This document shows positions 1-8,214 of a DNA stretch of 11,888 bases, piece by piece; position 1 is the stretch's first letter; every line of letters begins with the position of its first letter. Both the position numbers and the translations under genes were made by a program. Source of the stretch: CAZKEW01 sp964580435 (GTDB lineage: Bacteria; Acidobacteriota; Aminicenantia; Aminicenantales; UBA8522); NCBI GenBank assembly GCA_964580435.1, contig CAZOKP010000079.1, positions 1-11,888 of the forward strand. The letters are read 5' to 3'. Under the pieces are notes generated by a model. It was given only the letters and a program-made list of their open reading frames with translations, had not been told where the DNA came from and did not search any database.

Positions 1-12
1 GAGACGCTGCCG

Positions 13-69
13 AAAATTTTGGGGACACGACACGGGATTCAGAAATTCCATTCATGTCCCCAAAATTTT
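13..69. repeat. REP/MITE-like inverted repeat upstream of nuoJ
   Basis: Bases 13-27 and 55-69 are perfect reverse complements (15 bp, core TTTTGGGGACA / TGTCCCCAAAA), separated by a 27-base loop. A second pairing exists between 22-29 (GGGACACG) and 71-78 (CGTGTCCC), so the region could switch between two hairpins. No T-run follows the stem, so it does not look like an intrinsic terminator. GGGGACA-type palindromes of this kind are typical of REP sequences mobilised by RAYT (Y1/IS200-like) transposases. That class assignment is an inference, because only one copy is visible. Confidence 0.6.
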
Positions 70-88
70 GCGTGTCCCGAGAATTTTA

Positions 89-117
89 TTGACTGTCTAA
101 AAAGCAATGAATATAAT
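89..117 (+). promoter_or_regulatory. near-consensus sigma-70 promoter at the nuoJ start
   Basis: TTGACT (89-94) is followed after exactly 17 bases by TATAAT (112-117): 5/6 and 6/6 matches to the sigma-70 consensus at ideal spacing. Transcription would begin near 123-125, inside the first codons of the longest nuoJ frame and a few bases before the ATG at 131. This would let nuoJ-N be transcribed without any upstream nuo genes. It is read from sequence only. Confidence 0.55.
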
Positions 118-628
118 GAAAAGCCAAAAAATGGCCGCTTTTCTTTTCTTCCTTTTAGCTATCACTTGCGTTGGCTCCGTCCTGGCCATGATCATCTCCA
201 AGAATCAAGCCCATGACGCGCTTTTCCTAGTCCTGGCCTTCGCCTGTCTCGGCGGCCTCTTCGGGCTTTTGGATGCGCCTTTCATCGCCGCTGTCCAGAT
301 CATCATTTATGCCGGCGCCATCATGGTCCTGTTCATTTTTGTCGTCATGATGATCAATCTCCGGCAGGGAATCGCGCGGGAAAAAAAGAAATGGACGCTG
401 TTTTTTTCGAGCGGCCTGGCGATCGTGTTGCTTGTGGAACTCATCCTGGCCGTCAGGGGCACGTTCTCTGCTCTAGGCCGGACGGGAGGAGAAAAGACCG
501 GCACTCCGACCGAGCTCGGCCGTCTCCTTTTCACGGATTACCTGTATCCTTTTGAGATCACGTCTATTTTGATTATAGCCGCTCTGGTCGGCGCCATCGT
601 CCTGGTGAAGAAGGGGGCAAAGGAATGA
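107..628 (+). CDS. nuoJ: NADH-quinone oxidoreductase subunit J (NuoJ)
   Basis: Membrane subunit of complex I, part of the proton-translocating arm. It has about five hydrophobic helices. The third carries the family signature IIIYAGAIMVLFIFVVMM, which includes the conserved tyrosine and the glycine-rich kink (the pi-bulge that couples quinone chemistry to pumping). Three in-frame ATGs compete: 107, 116 and 131. None has a clear Shine-Dalgarno sequence. The coordinates give the full open frame from 107. Starting at 131 (MAAFLFF) would place the conserved Tyr at residue 60, almost the E. coli position (59), and fits the promoter at 89-117, so 131 is a serious alternative. The stop overlaps the nuoK start (ATGA). 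The length of 165-173 residues is normal for the family. Confidence 0.95.
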   Translation: MNIMKSQKMAAFLFFLLAITCVGSVLAMIISKNQAHDALFLVLAFACLGGLFGLLDAPFIAAVQIIIYAGAIMVLFIFVVMMINLRQGIAREKKKWTLFFSSGLAIVLLVELILAVRGTFSALGRTGGEKTGTPTELGRLLFTDYLYPFEITSILIIAALVGAIVLVKKGAKE

Positions 629-927
629 TTCCCGTGAGTTATTTCTTAATCCTCAGCATCGTTCTTTTTGCCCTGGGGATTATCGCCTTTTTTATCAAAA
701 GAGACTTAATCACGATGTTCATGGCCGTAGAGATCATGCTTAACTCTGCGAACCTGGCTTTTATCGCGCTGGCGAAGTCCGCTGGTTCACTGCATGGCCA
801 AGTAATTGTTTTCTTTATCATCACAGTCGCGGCCGCAGAGGCAGCTGTTGGCCTGGCCATCATCCTCCTGGTTTTCAGGCAAAAAAAGTCGATTAAAACC
901 GAAGACATACGCTTGATGAAGGGATAG
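625..927 (+). CDS. nuoK: NADH-quinone oxidoreductase subunit K (NuoK)
   Basis: Small three-helix complex I subunit (100 residues, the usual size), homologous to mitochondrial ND4L and MrpC. The two membrane glutamates needed for proton transfer are present at exactly the E. coli positions: Glu36 in MAVEIMLNSANLAF and Glu72 in VAAAEAAVGLAI. The ATG overlaps the nuoJ stop by four bases, a translational-coupling arrangement, and AAGGGGG lies a few bases upstream as ribosome binding site. The nuoL start follows the stop after one base. No anomalies seen. Confidence 0.97.
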   Translation: MIPVSYFLILSIVLFALGIIAFFIKRDLITMFMAVEIMLNSANLAFIALAKSAGSLHGQVIVFFIITVAAAEAAVGLAIILLVFRQKKSIKTEDIRLMKG

Positions 928-928
928 G

Positions 929-2830
929 ATGACTGAATACTTCTGGCTCATTCCGTTCATTCCAGGAGCCAGCGCTCTTATTCTGGCCGTTTTTGGAAAA
1001 TGGCTTCCCAAGAAATACGTCTCTTATCAAGCCTGCCTCTCGGTCTTGGCCTCGTTCGTGATCTCCGTCGTGTCTTTCCTGGGACTCCTCAAGGTCTCTC
1101 CCGAAAACCTGCCGCTCGTCAAGACGCTTTTTAGCTGGATTGTCTCTGGTGTTTTCAGCGCCAACCTCTCCTTCCAGCTTGATCCCCTATCCACGATCAT
1201 GGCCCTGGTAGTTACGGGGGTGGGTTTCCTCATCCATGTCTACTCCGTGGGCTACATGGCCCATGACAAGGGCTATACGAGGTACTTCACCTATTTGAAC
1301 CTCTTCACCTTTGCCATGCTCATCTTGGTCATGGCCTCCAATATAGTTCTGATGTTCGTCGGCTGGGAGGGAGTCGGTCTTTGTTCTTATCTGCTGATCG
1401 GATTCTGGTTTGAGAAAGAATCAGCGGCCAGCGCTGGAAAAAAGGCGTTCATCGTCAACCGCATTGGGGATGCCGCCTTTATTCTGGGCATCTTTTTCAT
1501 CCTGGTTAATTTTGGGGGCGGCGAGTTCAAGACGATCAATGAGGCCATTGGTGGAGGCGCTATCACGCCAGGGCTTGCCACTCTGATTGCGCTTCTTTTG
1601 TTTGTCGGGGCGACGGGAAAATCGGCCCAAATTCCCCTTTATGTTTGGCTTCCCGATGCCATGGAAGGCCCGACCCCGGTGAGCGCCCTCATCCATGCCG
1701 CAACTATGGTCACAGCCGGCGTGTACATGGTCTCGCGGATGAACCTTCTTTTTACCTTATCTGGAGTGGCCGCTCAGGTCGTGGCTCTCGTGGGAGCTCT
1801 GACGGCCATTTATGCGGCGACCATGGCTCTGACCCAGAACGACATCAAGAGGGTGCTGGCCTATTCAACCATATCTCAGATCGGCTATATGTTCATCGGC
1901 TGCGGCGTGGGGGCTTATGCGGCCGGCATGTTCCATCTCTATACGCACGCCTTCTTCAAGAGCCTCTTGTTCCTTGCGGCCGGAAGCGTCATGCACGCCC
2001 TCTCCGGCGAGCTCGATATGAGGAAGATGGGGGGGCTCAGAAAATATCTCCCCCTCACCTACCCGACTTTTCTGATCGGCGCTATCGCCATCGCCGGCGT
2101 TCCGTTCTTGTCCGGATTCTTTTCCAAGGATGCTATCCTGACCCATGCTTTTGCCCAGCGCCAGTATTTTATCTGGGCCCTTGGAATTATGGGCGCCGTG
2201 TTGACGGCCTTTTATATGTTCCGCTTGATCTTCCTGACTTTCTTCGGCCAGGAGCGCCTGGATTCTCAGGCCAAAGCCCACCTTCATGAATCGCCGCGGG
2301 TCATGACCATGCCGCTCATCATCCTGGCCTTTTTTTCAGTTGTGGCCGGATATGTGGGGCTTCCTGTTGTCCTTGGCAAAAAAGCCAACCTGTTCACTCG
2401 ATTCCTGGAGCCGGTGATCAAGCCGGGCCATGAGGCCGGCCTGACCATGAGCATGGAATGGCTGCTCATCTTGATCTCCGCGGCGGTGGCTCTCTGCGGG
2501 ATCTACATCGCCTCCGTTTTCTATCTGAAGTCTCCCCAGTCGCCGCATCGTTTGGTCTCTCGATTTCCCAAAGTCTATAAGCTTCTCTATAACAAATATT
2601 ACGTCGACGAAATCTACAATGCCGTTTTCGTTAACCCCACGGTTAAGGGATCAGAAGCTGTTTATGACAATTTCGACCTCAAGGTCATTGACGGGACCAT
2701 CAACGGGACGGCGGCGGCGACAGGGTTTACGGGTAAAGCTCTGAGTTTCTTCCAGAGCGGACTGGTTAAAGATTACGCTCTAGCCCTGCTCTTGGGCGTA
2801 ATTTTATTTTTAGGATATTTGCTGCTTTAG
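929..2830 (+). CDS. nuoL: NADH-quinone oxidoreductase subunit L (NuoL)
   Basis: The distal antiporter-like proton-pumping subunit of complex I (633 residues; ND5/MrpA family). Landmarks along the chain are the N-terminal NuoL extension, Glu147 in FVGWEGVGLCSYLLIG, Lys231 in GATGKSAQIPLYVWLPDAM, PTPVSALIHAATMV at about 248-261, Lys307 in QNDIKRVLAYSTISQIGYM, THAFFKSLLFLAAG at about 339-352, and Lys400 in GFFSKDAIL. All key charged residues of the proton half-channels are present. The long C-terminal region ends in a last hydrophobic helix (LALLLGVILFLGYLLL), as expected for the lateral helix HL and its anchor. It starts one base after nuoK with GGGATAGG just upstream. Confidence 0.97.
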   Translation: MTEYFWLIPFIPGASALILAVFGKWLPKKYVSYQACLSVLASFVISVVSFLGLLKVSPENLPLVKTLFSWIVSGVFSANLSFQLDPLSTIMALVVTGVGFLIHVYSVGYMAHDKGYTRYFTYLNLFTFAMLILVMASNIVLMFVGWEGVGLCSYLLIGFWFEKESAASAGKKAFIVNRIGDAAFILGIFFILVNFGGGEFKTINEAIGGGAITPGLATLIALLLFVGATGKSAQIPLYVWLPDAMEGPTPVSALIHAATMVTAGVYMVSRMNLLFTLSGVAAQVVALVGALTAIYAATMALTQNDIKRVLAYSTISQIGYMFIGCGVGAYAAGMFHLYTHAFFKSLLFLAAGSVMHALSGELDMRKMGGLRKYLPLTYPTFLIGAIAIAGVPFLSGFFSKDAILTHAFAQRQYFIWALGIMGAVLTAFYMFRLIFLTFFGQERLDSQAKAHLHESPRVMTMPLIILAFFSVVAGYVGLPVVLGKKANLFTRFLEPVIKPGHEAGLTMSMEWLLILISAAVALCGIYIASVFYLKSPQSPHRLVSRFPKVYKLLYNKYYVDEIYNAVFVNPTVKGSEAVYDNFDLKVIDGTINGTAAATGFTGKALSFFQSGLVKDYALALLLGVILFLGYLLL

Positions 2831-2833
2831 AAA

Positions 2834-4411
2834 ATGAATATTCCCGTGCTGAGCATCGTGACTTTTTTGCCGCTCCTGGGAGCCATCCTGCTCATTTTCG
2901 TCCCCGCTGAAAGGAAAAATTTCCAGCGCTACCTTGCCCTCGTCTTCACGCTCGTCGCATTCTTTGTTTCCCTTGCCCTCTATTTCAATTTTGACTCGAC
3001 GACCCCGGAGCCGCAGTTCGTGGAGAAGGCGGCGTGGCTCGGCTATGGCATCAATTATCATTTGGGAATAGACGGTATCAGCCTGCTCCTCGTTCTGCTG
3101 ACGACATTCTTGTTTCCGATCGCCGTGCTCTCTTCCTGGACATACATCCAGAAAAGGGTCAAAGAGTATCTTCTCTTCATGCTCCTTTTGGAAACGGGAA
3201 TCCTGGGCGTTTTTGTCTCCCTCAACCTCTTCCTGTTCTATGTTTTCTGGGAAGCAATGCTTATTCCGATGTATTTCCTGATAGGCGTCTGGGGCGGGCC
3301 GAGGCGCGTTTACGCCACGCTCAAGTTCGTCCTCATGACCATGTTCGGAAGCCTCCTCATGCTCGTGTCCATCTTTGTCCTCTATTCTTTTTACTATAAA
3401 GCGACTGGCGTCTATTCGTTCAATATTTTCGATTACTATCAGCTTATCCTTAATCCGCAGGTCCAGGGCTGGCTCTTCTTGGGGTTCGCCCTGGCTTTTG
3501 CCATCAAAGTGCCGTTGTTCCCCTTCCATACGTGGCTGCCTGACGCTCACGTGGAAGCGCCGACCGCCGGTTCTGTTATCCTGGCAGCCGTTCTGCTGAA
3601 AATGGGAACATACGGATTCCTCAGGTTTGCCCTGCCGCTCTTTCCCGACGCGCTGGAGAAATTTTTGCCCCTCCTGGCCATCCTCAGTCTGATTGGGATC
3701 ATTTACGGCGGCCTGATGGCCCTTGTCCAGAAAGACATCAAGTCTCTGGTGGCGTATTCGAGCGTCAGCCACATGGGGCTCATCATGCTGGCCGTGTTTT
3801 CTCTAAACCAGGAGGGTATCGAGGGCGCCATCTACCAAATGCTGAATCATGGACTGAGCACGGGCGCCCTGTTCTTGATCGTCGGTATCCTTTATGAACG
3901 GTCCCACACTCGGCTGATCAAAGACTTCGGCGGGGTTGCCAGCCAGATGCCCGTTTTTGCCGCCTTCTTCCTTGTCTGCATGCTCTCCTCGGTCGGTCTC
4001 CCGGGCCTGAACGGGTTTGTCGGCGAGATCCTCTGCCTCTTCGGCGTTTTCCAGAGCAATAAGATTTACGCCTATCTGGCTGTAACGACGGTTATTCTCG
4101 CCGCCGCTTATCTGCTGTGGATGTATCAGAGGGTGATGCACGGCCCGGTCAAGAACGAGAAGATCCTGTCTTTTAAAGATATGAACGGACGGCAGATCGC
4201 CTATTTTGTGCCCATCATCATGATGATGTTCTGGATGGGCATCTATCCGCAGTCCTTTCTGAGAAAGATGGACACGTCTGTCAACCACCTGCTCAACAGG
4301 ATCCGCAATCGGGAAAAAGTGTTTGTCCGGGAGGTGCAAAACCGGGTTGTTCCTTGGGAACAAATAGTCTCCAAGGAAAAGACTCGCCAGGAGAAAAAGG
4401 GTAATGAGTAA
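2834..4411 (+). CDS. nuoM: NADH-quinone oxidoreductase subunit M (NuoM)
   Basis: Second antiporter-like subunit of complex I (525 residues; ND4/MrpD family). Visible motifs: Glu140 in YVFWEAMLIPMYFLIGVWGG, Lys225 in FAIKVPLFPFHTWLPDAHVE, Lys256 in AAVLLKMGTYGFLRF, QKDIKSLVAYSSVSHMG at about 299-315, His339 in MLNHGLSTGALFL, and the terminal-channel Glu398 in GFVGEIL. These correspond to E. coli Glu144, Lys234, Lys265 and Glu407. It begins three bases after the nuoL stop with no evident Shine-Dalgarno sequence, so translation probably depends on coupling. The last eight bases overlap nuoN. The tail is long and charged (about 40 residues after the last helix), a mild extension of no known significance. 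Confidence 0.97.
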   Translation: MNIPVLSIVTFLPLLGAILLIFVPAERKNFQRYLALVFTLVAFFVSLALYFNFDSTTPEPQFVEKAAWLGYGINYHLGIDGISLLLVLLTTFLFPIAVLSSWTYIQKRVKEYLLFMLLLETGILGVFVSLNLFLFYVFWEAMLIPMYFLIGVWGGPRRVYATLKFVLMTMFGSLLMLVSIFVLYSFYYKATGVYSFNIFDYYQLILNPQVQGWLFLGFALAFAIKVPLFPFHTWLPDAHVEAPTAGSVILAAVLLKMGTYGFLRFALPLFPDALEKFLPLLAILSLIGIIYGGLMALVQKDIKSLVAYSSVSHMGLIMLAVFSLNQEGIEGAIYQMLNHGLSTGALFLIVGILYERSHTRLIKDFGGVASQMPVFAAFFLVCMLSSVGLPGLNGFVGEILCLFGVFQSNKIYAYLAVTTVILAAAYLLWMYQRVMHGPVKNEKILSFKDMNGRQIAYFVPIIMMMFWMGIYPQSFLRKMDTSVNHLLNRIRNREKVFVREVQNRVVPWEQIVSKEKTRQEKKGNE

Positions 4412-5840
4412 CATCGCCGCGCTCTTCCCTCTTATCGTCATTGTGGCGGGAGCCCTTCTTGTCCTCGTTCTTGAGGTCTTTCTGAAAAGAGAGAATAAGA
4501 GCTATCTCGGCTACCTTTCCATCCTTTTTCTCATCGCCTGCGGGTTCTTGTGCGTCCGCTTCTGGAACAAAGATTACTCCTATTTTGGCCAGGCTCTCTC
4601 TCTCGATAATCTGGCGCTTTTCCTCGCGCTCCTTTTTTGTGTTGCCGTCGCCTTCATTATTCTGTTATGCCTGAAATACATCTCCTCCCAGGACGCCAAT
4701 CACGGCGAGATTTTTGCGCTTCTGCTTTTGGCGCTCTCCGGCATGATGATCATGACCTCTTCTTCTGACCTGCTGGTCATCTTCCTGGGGTTGGAGGTCT
4801 TGTCTATTTCTTGTTACGCCCTGGCGGGGCTAAGAAGAAAGGACGCGAGGTCAGGAGAGGCGGCGCTCAAATATTTTCTCCTCGGAGGCTTTGCCAGCGC
4901 TTTTCTCGTCCTCGGGCTCGCTTTTCTATACGGCGCTTCGCAATCCCTGAAGATTCCGGTCATCATCGATTATTTTAGAGCGGGCTCGGCGGCGGGTTTT
5001 CTGTCACTTGCGGGCCTGGCCTTGGTCATCGTCGGGTTTGGGTTCAAGATCGCCCTCGTCCCGTTCCATATGTGGACGCCCGATGTCTATGAAGGTGCTC
5101 CGACTCCTGTGACCGCATTCTTTTCGGTGGGCCCAAAAACCGCGGGTTTTGCCGTCCTGCTGAGGATATTCCTCAATTTCTGGTCGGCCTCCGAAGAGGC
5201 GAGCCTGATCTTCTGGGTTCTCTGGGTGATCAGCGTCCTGACCATGGTCATCGGAAACCTGGTGGCCCTCAGGCAGACCAACGTGAAGCGAATCCTTGCT
5301 TATTCCTCCATCGCCCATGCCGGATATATCTTAGTGGCTATCCTGGCCAAGGATAACGCCGGCCTGGTCTTCTATCTCACGGCCTATCTTTTCATGAACA
5401 TCGGAGCATTTGCCGCCGTCATCGGGTTGAGCAAAAAAGGGAAAGAGTACCTTGAGCTCGAGGATTTTGCCGGGATCGGATTTAAGTATCCCTGGATCGG
5501 CGCAACTTTTGCAGTCTTTCTCTTCTCTTTGGCCGGGTTCCCCCCCACCGCCGGTTTCCTGGCCAAGTTCTATGTTTTCAGCGCTGCGGTTCGAGCAAAC
5601 CTAGTGCCTTTGGTTATCATCGGCGTGCTCGCCAGCCTTGTCTCCGTTTTTTACTATCTAAGGATCATTGTTTACATGTACATGAGAGATCCTTCAGGCG
5701 AAGTTGATATCGACATCGAAAATCCGGCCCTCTTCCTGGTCCTCTTCCTTTGCCTCTACGGCGTGCTCCAGCTGGGCATATTTCCGGGTAACATTCTGGT
5801 CCTCATCAAACACGCTGTCGCCTCTCTTCCCTTGTTGTGA
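4404..5840 (+). CDS. nuoN: NADH-quinone oxidoreductase subunit N (NuoN)
   Basis: Third antiporter-like subunit of complex I (478 residues; ND2 family), last gene of the nuo cluster. Landmarks: Glu131 in FLGLEVLSISCYALAG, Lys156 in ALKYFLLGGFASAF, Lys215 in GFKIALVPFHMWTPDVYEGA, Lys245 in VGPKTAGF, NVKRILAYSSIAHAGY at about 293-308, and Lys388 in GFLAKFYVF. These match the E. coli series Glu133, Lys158, Lys217, Lys247 and Lys395, so the proton path looks intact. The start overlaps the end of nuoM by eight bases, with AGGAG and AAAGGG upstream. No convincing terminator follows, so the next gene may be co-transcribed. Confidence 0.97.
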   Translation: MSNIAALFPLIVIVAGALLVLVLEVFLKRENKSYLGYLSILFLIACGFLCVRFWNKDYSYFGQALSLDNLALFLALLFCVAVAFIILLCLKYISSQDANHGEIFALLLLALSGMMIMTSSSDLLVIFLGLEVLSISCYALAGLRRKDARSGEAALKYFLLGGFASAFLVLGLAFLYGASQSLKIPVIIDYFRAGSAAGFLSLAGLALVIVGFGFKIALVPFHMWTPDVYEGAPTPVTAFFSVGPKTAGFAVLLRIFLNFWSASEEASLIFWVLWVISVLTMVIGNLVALRQTNVKRILAYSSIAHAGYILVAILAKDNAGLVFYLTAYLFMNIGAFAAVIGLSKKGKEYLELEDFAGIGFKYPWIGATFAVFLFSLAGFPPTAGFLAKFYVFSAAVRANLVPLVIIGVLASLVSVFYYLRIIVYMYMRDPSGEVDIDIENPALFLVLFLCLYGVLQLGIFPGNILVLIKHAVASLPLL

Positions 5841-5914
5841 GCTTTACCTAAGAACAAATATTCTGGCTTTCGGTCTGGCCGTATTATATTATTCATATCG
5901 AAATACTCATCAAA

Positions 5915-6817
5915 ATGAACATCCTTTTGACGGGAGCGACCGGATACATCGGCGGGAAACTCCGGGAAGAACTGGAAAAAGATCCTGCTGTTCGGTTGAG
6001 GCTTCTTGTCAGAGATAAGAGAAAATTTCTGGGAAGCACACTTCCGAGCGCCGAGGTCGCCGAAGGGAGCACCTTTGACAAGAATTCGATGCGGCTGGCG
6101 CTGAGGGGTATAGATGTCGCTTACTATCTCATCCATTCCATGGTCGCCGGTGCTGACTTCGAGAAACTGGACCGGCTGAGCGCCTGGAATTTTTTAGAAG
6201 TTGCGATCGAGGAAAAAGTCAGGAGGATTGTTTATCTTGGGGGATTAGGGAATCCGGCTACAGCAAGCCGGCACCTCTTGAGCCGGATCGAGACCGGTGA
6301 AATCTTGAGCTCCCGTCCGCAGAGCATCCAAACCATCTGGCTGAGGGCGGGAATAATCATCGGCGCCGGAAGCGCCGGCTTCGAGATCATCCGCCACCTC
6401 GTCCACAAGATTCCGGTGATGACTACGCCTCGCTGGGTGGGCACTATGACCCAGCCGATCAGCGTTCATGATGTGATCAGATATCTCGTCGACGCCAAAG
6501 GAGTCGAGGCCACGGGTAACCTGATGGTCGATATCGGTTCCGAACGGATGACTTTCAAAGAGATGCTCCTCGAAACGGCCCGGGCCATGGGATTACGGAG
6601 GCGCGTCATTCCCGTCCCCTTGCTGACGCCGAGGCTGTCGTCCCTGTGGCTAATCCTCTTCGCTCCTGTCCCGTATCGAATCGCCCGGGCCCTAGTCGAT
6701 GGACTAAAATCAGAGACGGTCATCACGAACACCAACGCCAAGAAATTCTTCCCCGAAATCAGGCCCCTTCCTTTTGAGAAAGCCGTTGAGCTAGCCCTAA
6801 CGGGCGCTGGATTTTGA
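5915..6817 (+). CDS. atypical SDR / NmrA-like NAD(P)-binding protein
   Basis: A 300-residue, probably cytoplasmic Rossmann-fold protein. It opens with a beta strand and the dinucleotide-binding motif GATGYIGG (residues 7-14), then LLVRDKRK at about 30-37, which could contact the NADP phosphate. Further family blocks are IDVAYYLIHSM (66-76), RRIVYLGGLG (103-112) and WLRAGIIIG (142-150). The classical SDR YxxxK catalytic pair is not evident, which places it among the atypical SDRs (NmrA/YbjT/Ycf39/NDUFA9 group). It is shorter than YbjT-type proteins that carry a C-terminal DUF2867 domain. It lies 74 bases after nuoN on the same strand. There is no clear ribosome site, but the spacer holds an AT-rich stretch with a -10-like TATATT (5885-5890). 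The substrate is unknown; a complex I-associated role is possible only by analogy and position. Confidence 0.85.
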   Translation: MNILLTGATGYIGGKLREELEKDPAVRLRLLVRDKRKFLGSTLPSAEVAEGSTFDKNSMRLALRGIDVAYYLIHSMVAGADFEKLDRLSAWNFLEVAIEEKVRRIVYLGGLGNPATASRHLLSRIETGEILSSRPQSIQTIWLRAGIIIGAGSAGFEIIRHLVHKIPVMTTPRWVGTMTQPISVHDVIRYLVDAKGVEATGNLMVDIGSERMTFKEMLLETARAMGLRRRVIPVPLLTPRLSSLWLILFAPVPYRIARALVDGLKSETVITNTNAKKFFPEIRPLPFEKAVELALTGAGF

Positions 6818-6846
6818 CTGCAAACAGCACATGATTGCCTACAGCT

Positions 6847-8104
6847 TCAAGGTCCTGGCGCCGCGGTCGCGCCGAGGCCCGAGGCAAGTCCAGGTCCTCT
6901 GAAATATCGTCCCTTCTCGAAGGTTCCGTAGGCGCGATGGCGGAGGCGATAGCCCAGGTTAAGCGGAGCAATGGCGTGGAGCACGACCGAGGGAGCCAGG
7001 TACCCGAAGGCCCGGGCGACTCGACGCCAAGTGGCCCTGCGGGAGTAGAACCGGCTCTGCACCCAGTTCTGGCCCGCAAGCAGCGCCTCCGGGCTCATCC
7101 CCTTGGGCTCGAAGACCACGTGGCCGAAATCGTAAAGAGCCCAGTCACGGGTCCGGATGCGCCCTTGGCGCTCCATATCGTTGAAGAGCGGCGTCCCAGG
7201 GAAAGGAGTCAAGATCGTGGCCTGAAGGGCATCTATCCTTGATTCCTCCAGGAAATTGAGGGTGTGTTCGAACACATCGGGGCCGTCGCCGTCCATGCCG
7301 AAGACGAACCCGGCGTAGACGCCGATCCCTGCATCGTGCAGCCGGGCTATCCCACGCACGTAGTCCCGGGCGCGGTTGGGCTTGCGCCAGGCCCTAAGGT
7401 TGTCATCGCATAGCGACTCGAGGCCGACAAACAACCCGCCGCAGCCGCTCGCCGCGGCCAACTGGAGCAGCTCCGGGTCATGGGCGATGTGCAAGCCGCA
7501 CTGGCTGAACCAGCGCCGGCGCAGGGGGATCATACGCGCGAAAAGTTCCTTCGCGTAGTCCACGTCTCCGATGATATTGTCGTCCAGGAACAACAGCCAC
7601 CGTCCCAACCCGCGCAGCTCGTCGATCACTTCGGCTACAGGCCGAGTGCGGAAGACGTAGCGGGCGAAGGCGGTTACCGAACAGAAGCTGCAGGCGTAGG
7701 GGCAGCCGCGGGTGGCCTGCACCGCATCAGAGGTCACGTAGGCGGCGTGACGGATCAGGCTCCGGTCAGGGACCGGGAGGCCGCGGAGGTCGACCGGCGC
7801 GCTCCGATAGATCGGCTGCAACTGGCCTGCGCGGAAGTCGGAGATCATCCTTGGGAGGCAACCCTCCGCCTCTCCTATGCACACCGCGTCCGCGTGGACC
7901 GTCGCCTCCTCGTGGAGGAAGCTAGGGTGGTAGCCGCCGAAGATGACGGTCCGTCCGCGGCGGCGGAACTCGTCGGCGATTTCGTAGGCGCGCGGTGCGT
8001 TATAGGTCATGAAGGAGACGCCCACAAGATCGGCTTCGGCCTTGAAGTCGATGGGCTCTACGTCTTCGTCAAGGATCCTTGTCGTTACTCCGGGCGGCAT
8101 GGCC
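6847..8104 (-). CDS. B12-binding-domain-type radical SAM protein, 5' end lost in gap
   Basis: A 417-residue readable part of a radical SAM enzyme of the cobalamin-binding-domain type (HpnJ/BchE-like layout). It begins within the Rossmann-like B12-binding domain (VEPIDF, VGVSFMTYN, TVIFGGYHPS). The radical SAM cluster motif CPYACSFC follows, with Cys133, Cys137 and Cys140 binding the 4Fe-4S cluster, then the barrel strands LLFLDDNI, GLFVGLES, GFVFGMD and TPFPGTPLF. The C-terminal 80 residues are basic. The first beta-alpha unit normal for this family (an 'LLINPP...PPLGL'-type start of roughly 40-60 residues) is missing. The ATG at 8098-8100 is therefore probably internal and the true start lies in the N gap. 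The frame is open to the gap edge. The gene converges on the SDR gene with 29 bases between. GC-rich composition is shared with the next gene upstream. Substrate unknown. Confidence 0.85.
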
Positions 8105-8204
8105 NNNNNNNNNNNNNNNNNNNNNNNNNNNNNNNNNNNNNNNNNNNNNNNNNNNNNNNNNNNNNNNNNNNNNNNNNNNNNNNNNNNNNNNNNNNNNNNN
8201 NNNN
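8105..8204. other. 100-N scaffold gap
   Basis: Exactly 100 undetermined bases, the conventional length for a gap of unknown size. The seven bases on each side are identical (CATGGCC at 8098-8104 and 8205-8211). Either the contigs really overlap by seven bases or the true gap holds the missing 5' part of the B12-type radical SAM gene; the protein evidence favours missing sequence. Confidence 0.95.
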
Positions 8205-8214
8205 CATGGCCTCC

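Noticed and set aside
19..216. 65-codon plus-strand frame before nuoJ
   Set aside because: It begins inside the inverted repeat and overlaps nuoJ out of frame, with no family resemblance and no ribosome site.
2810..3772. 320-codon open frame on the minus strand across nuoM
   Set aside because: Antisense shadow of nuoM; the highly charged, low-information product is typical of the complement of hydrophobic membrane protein codons.
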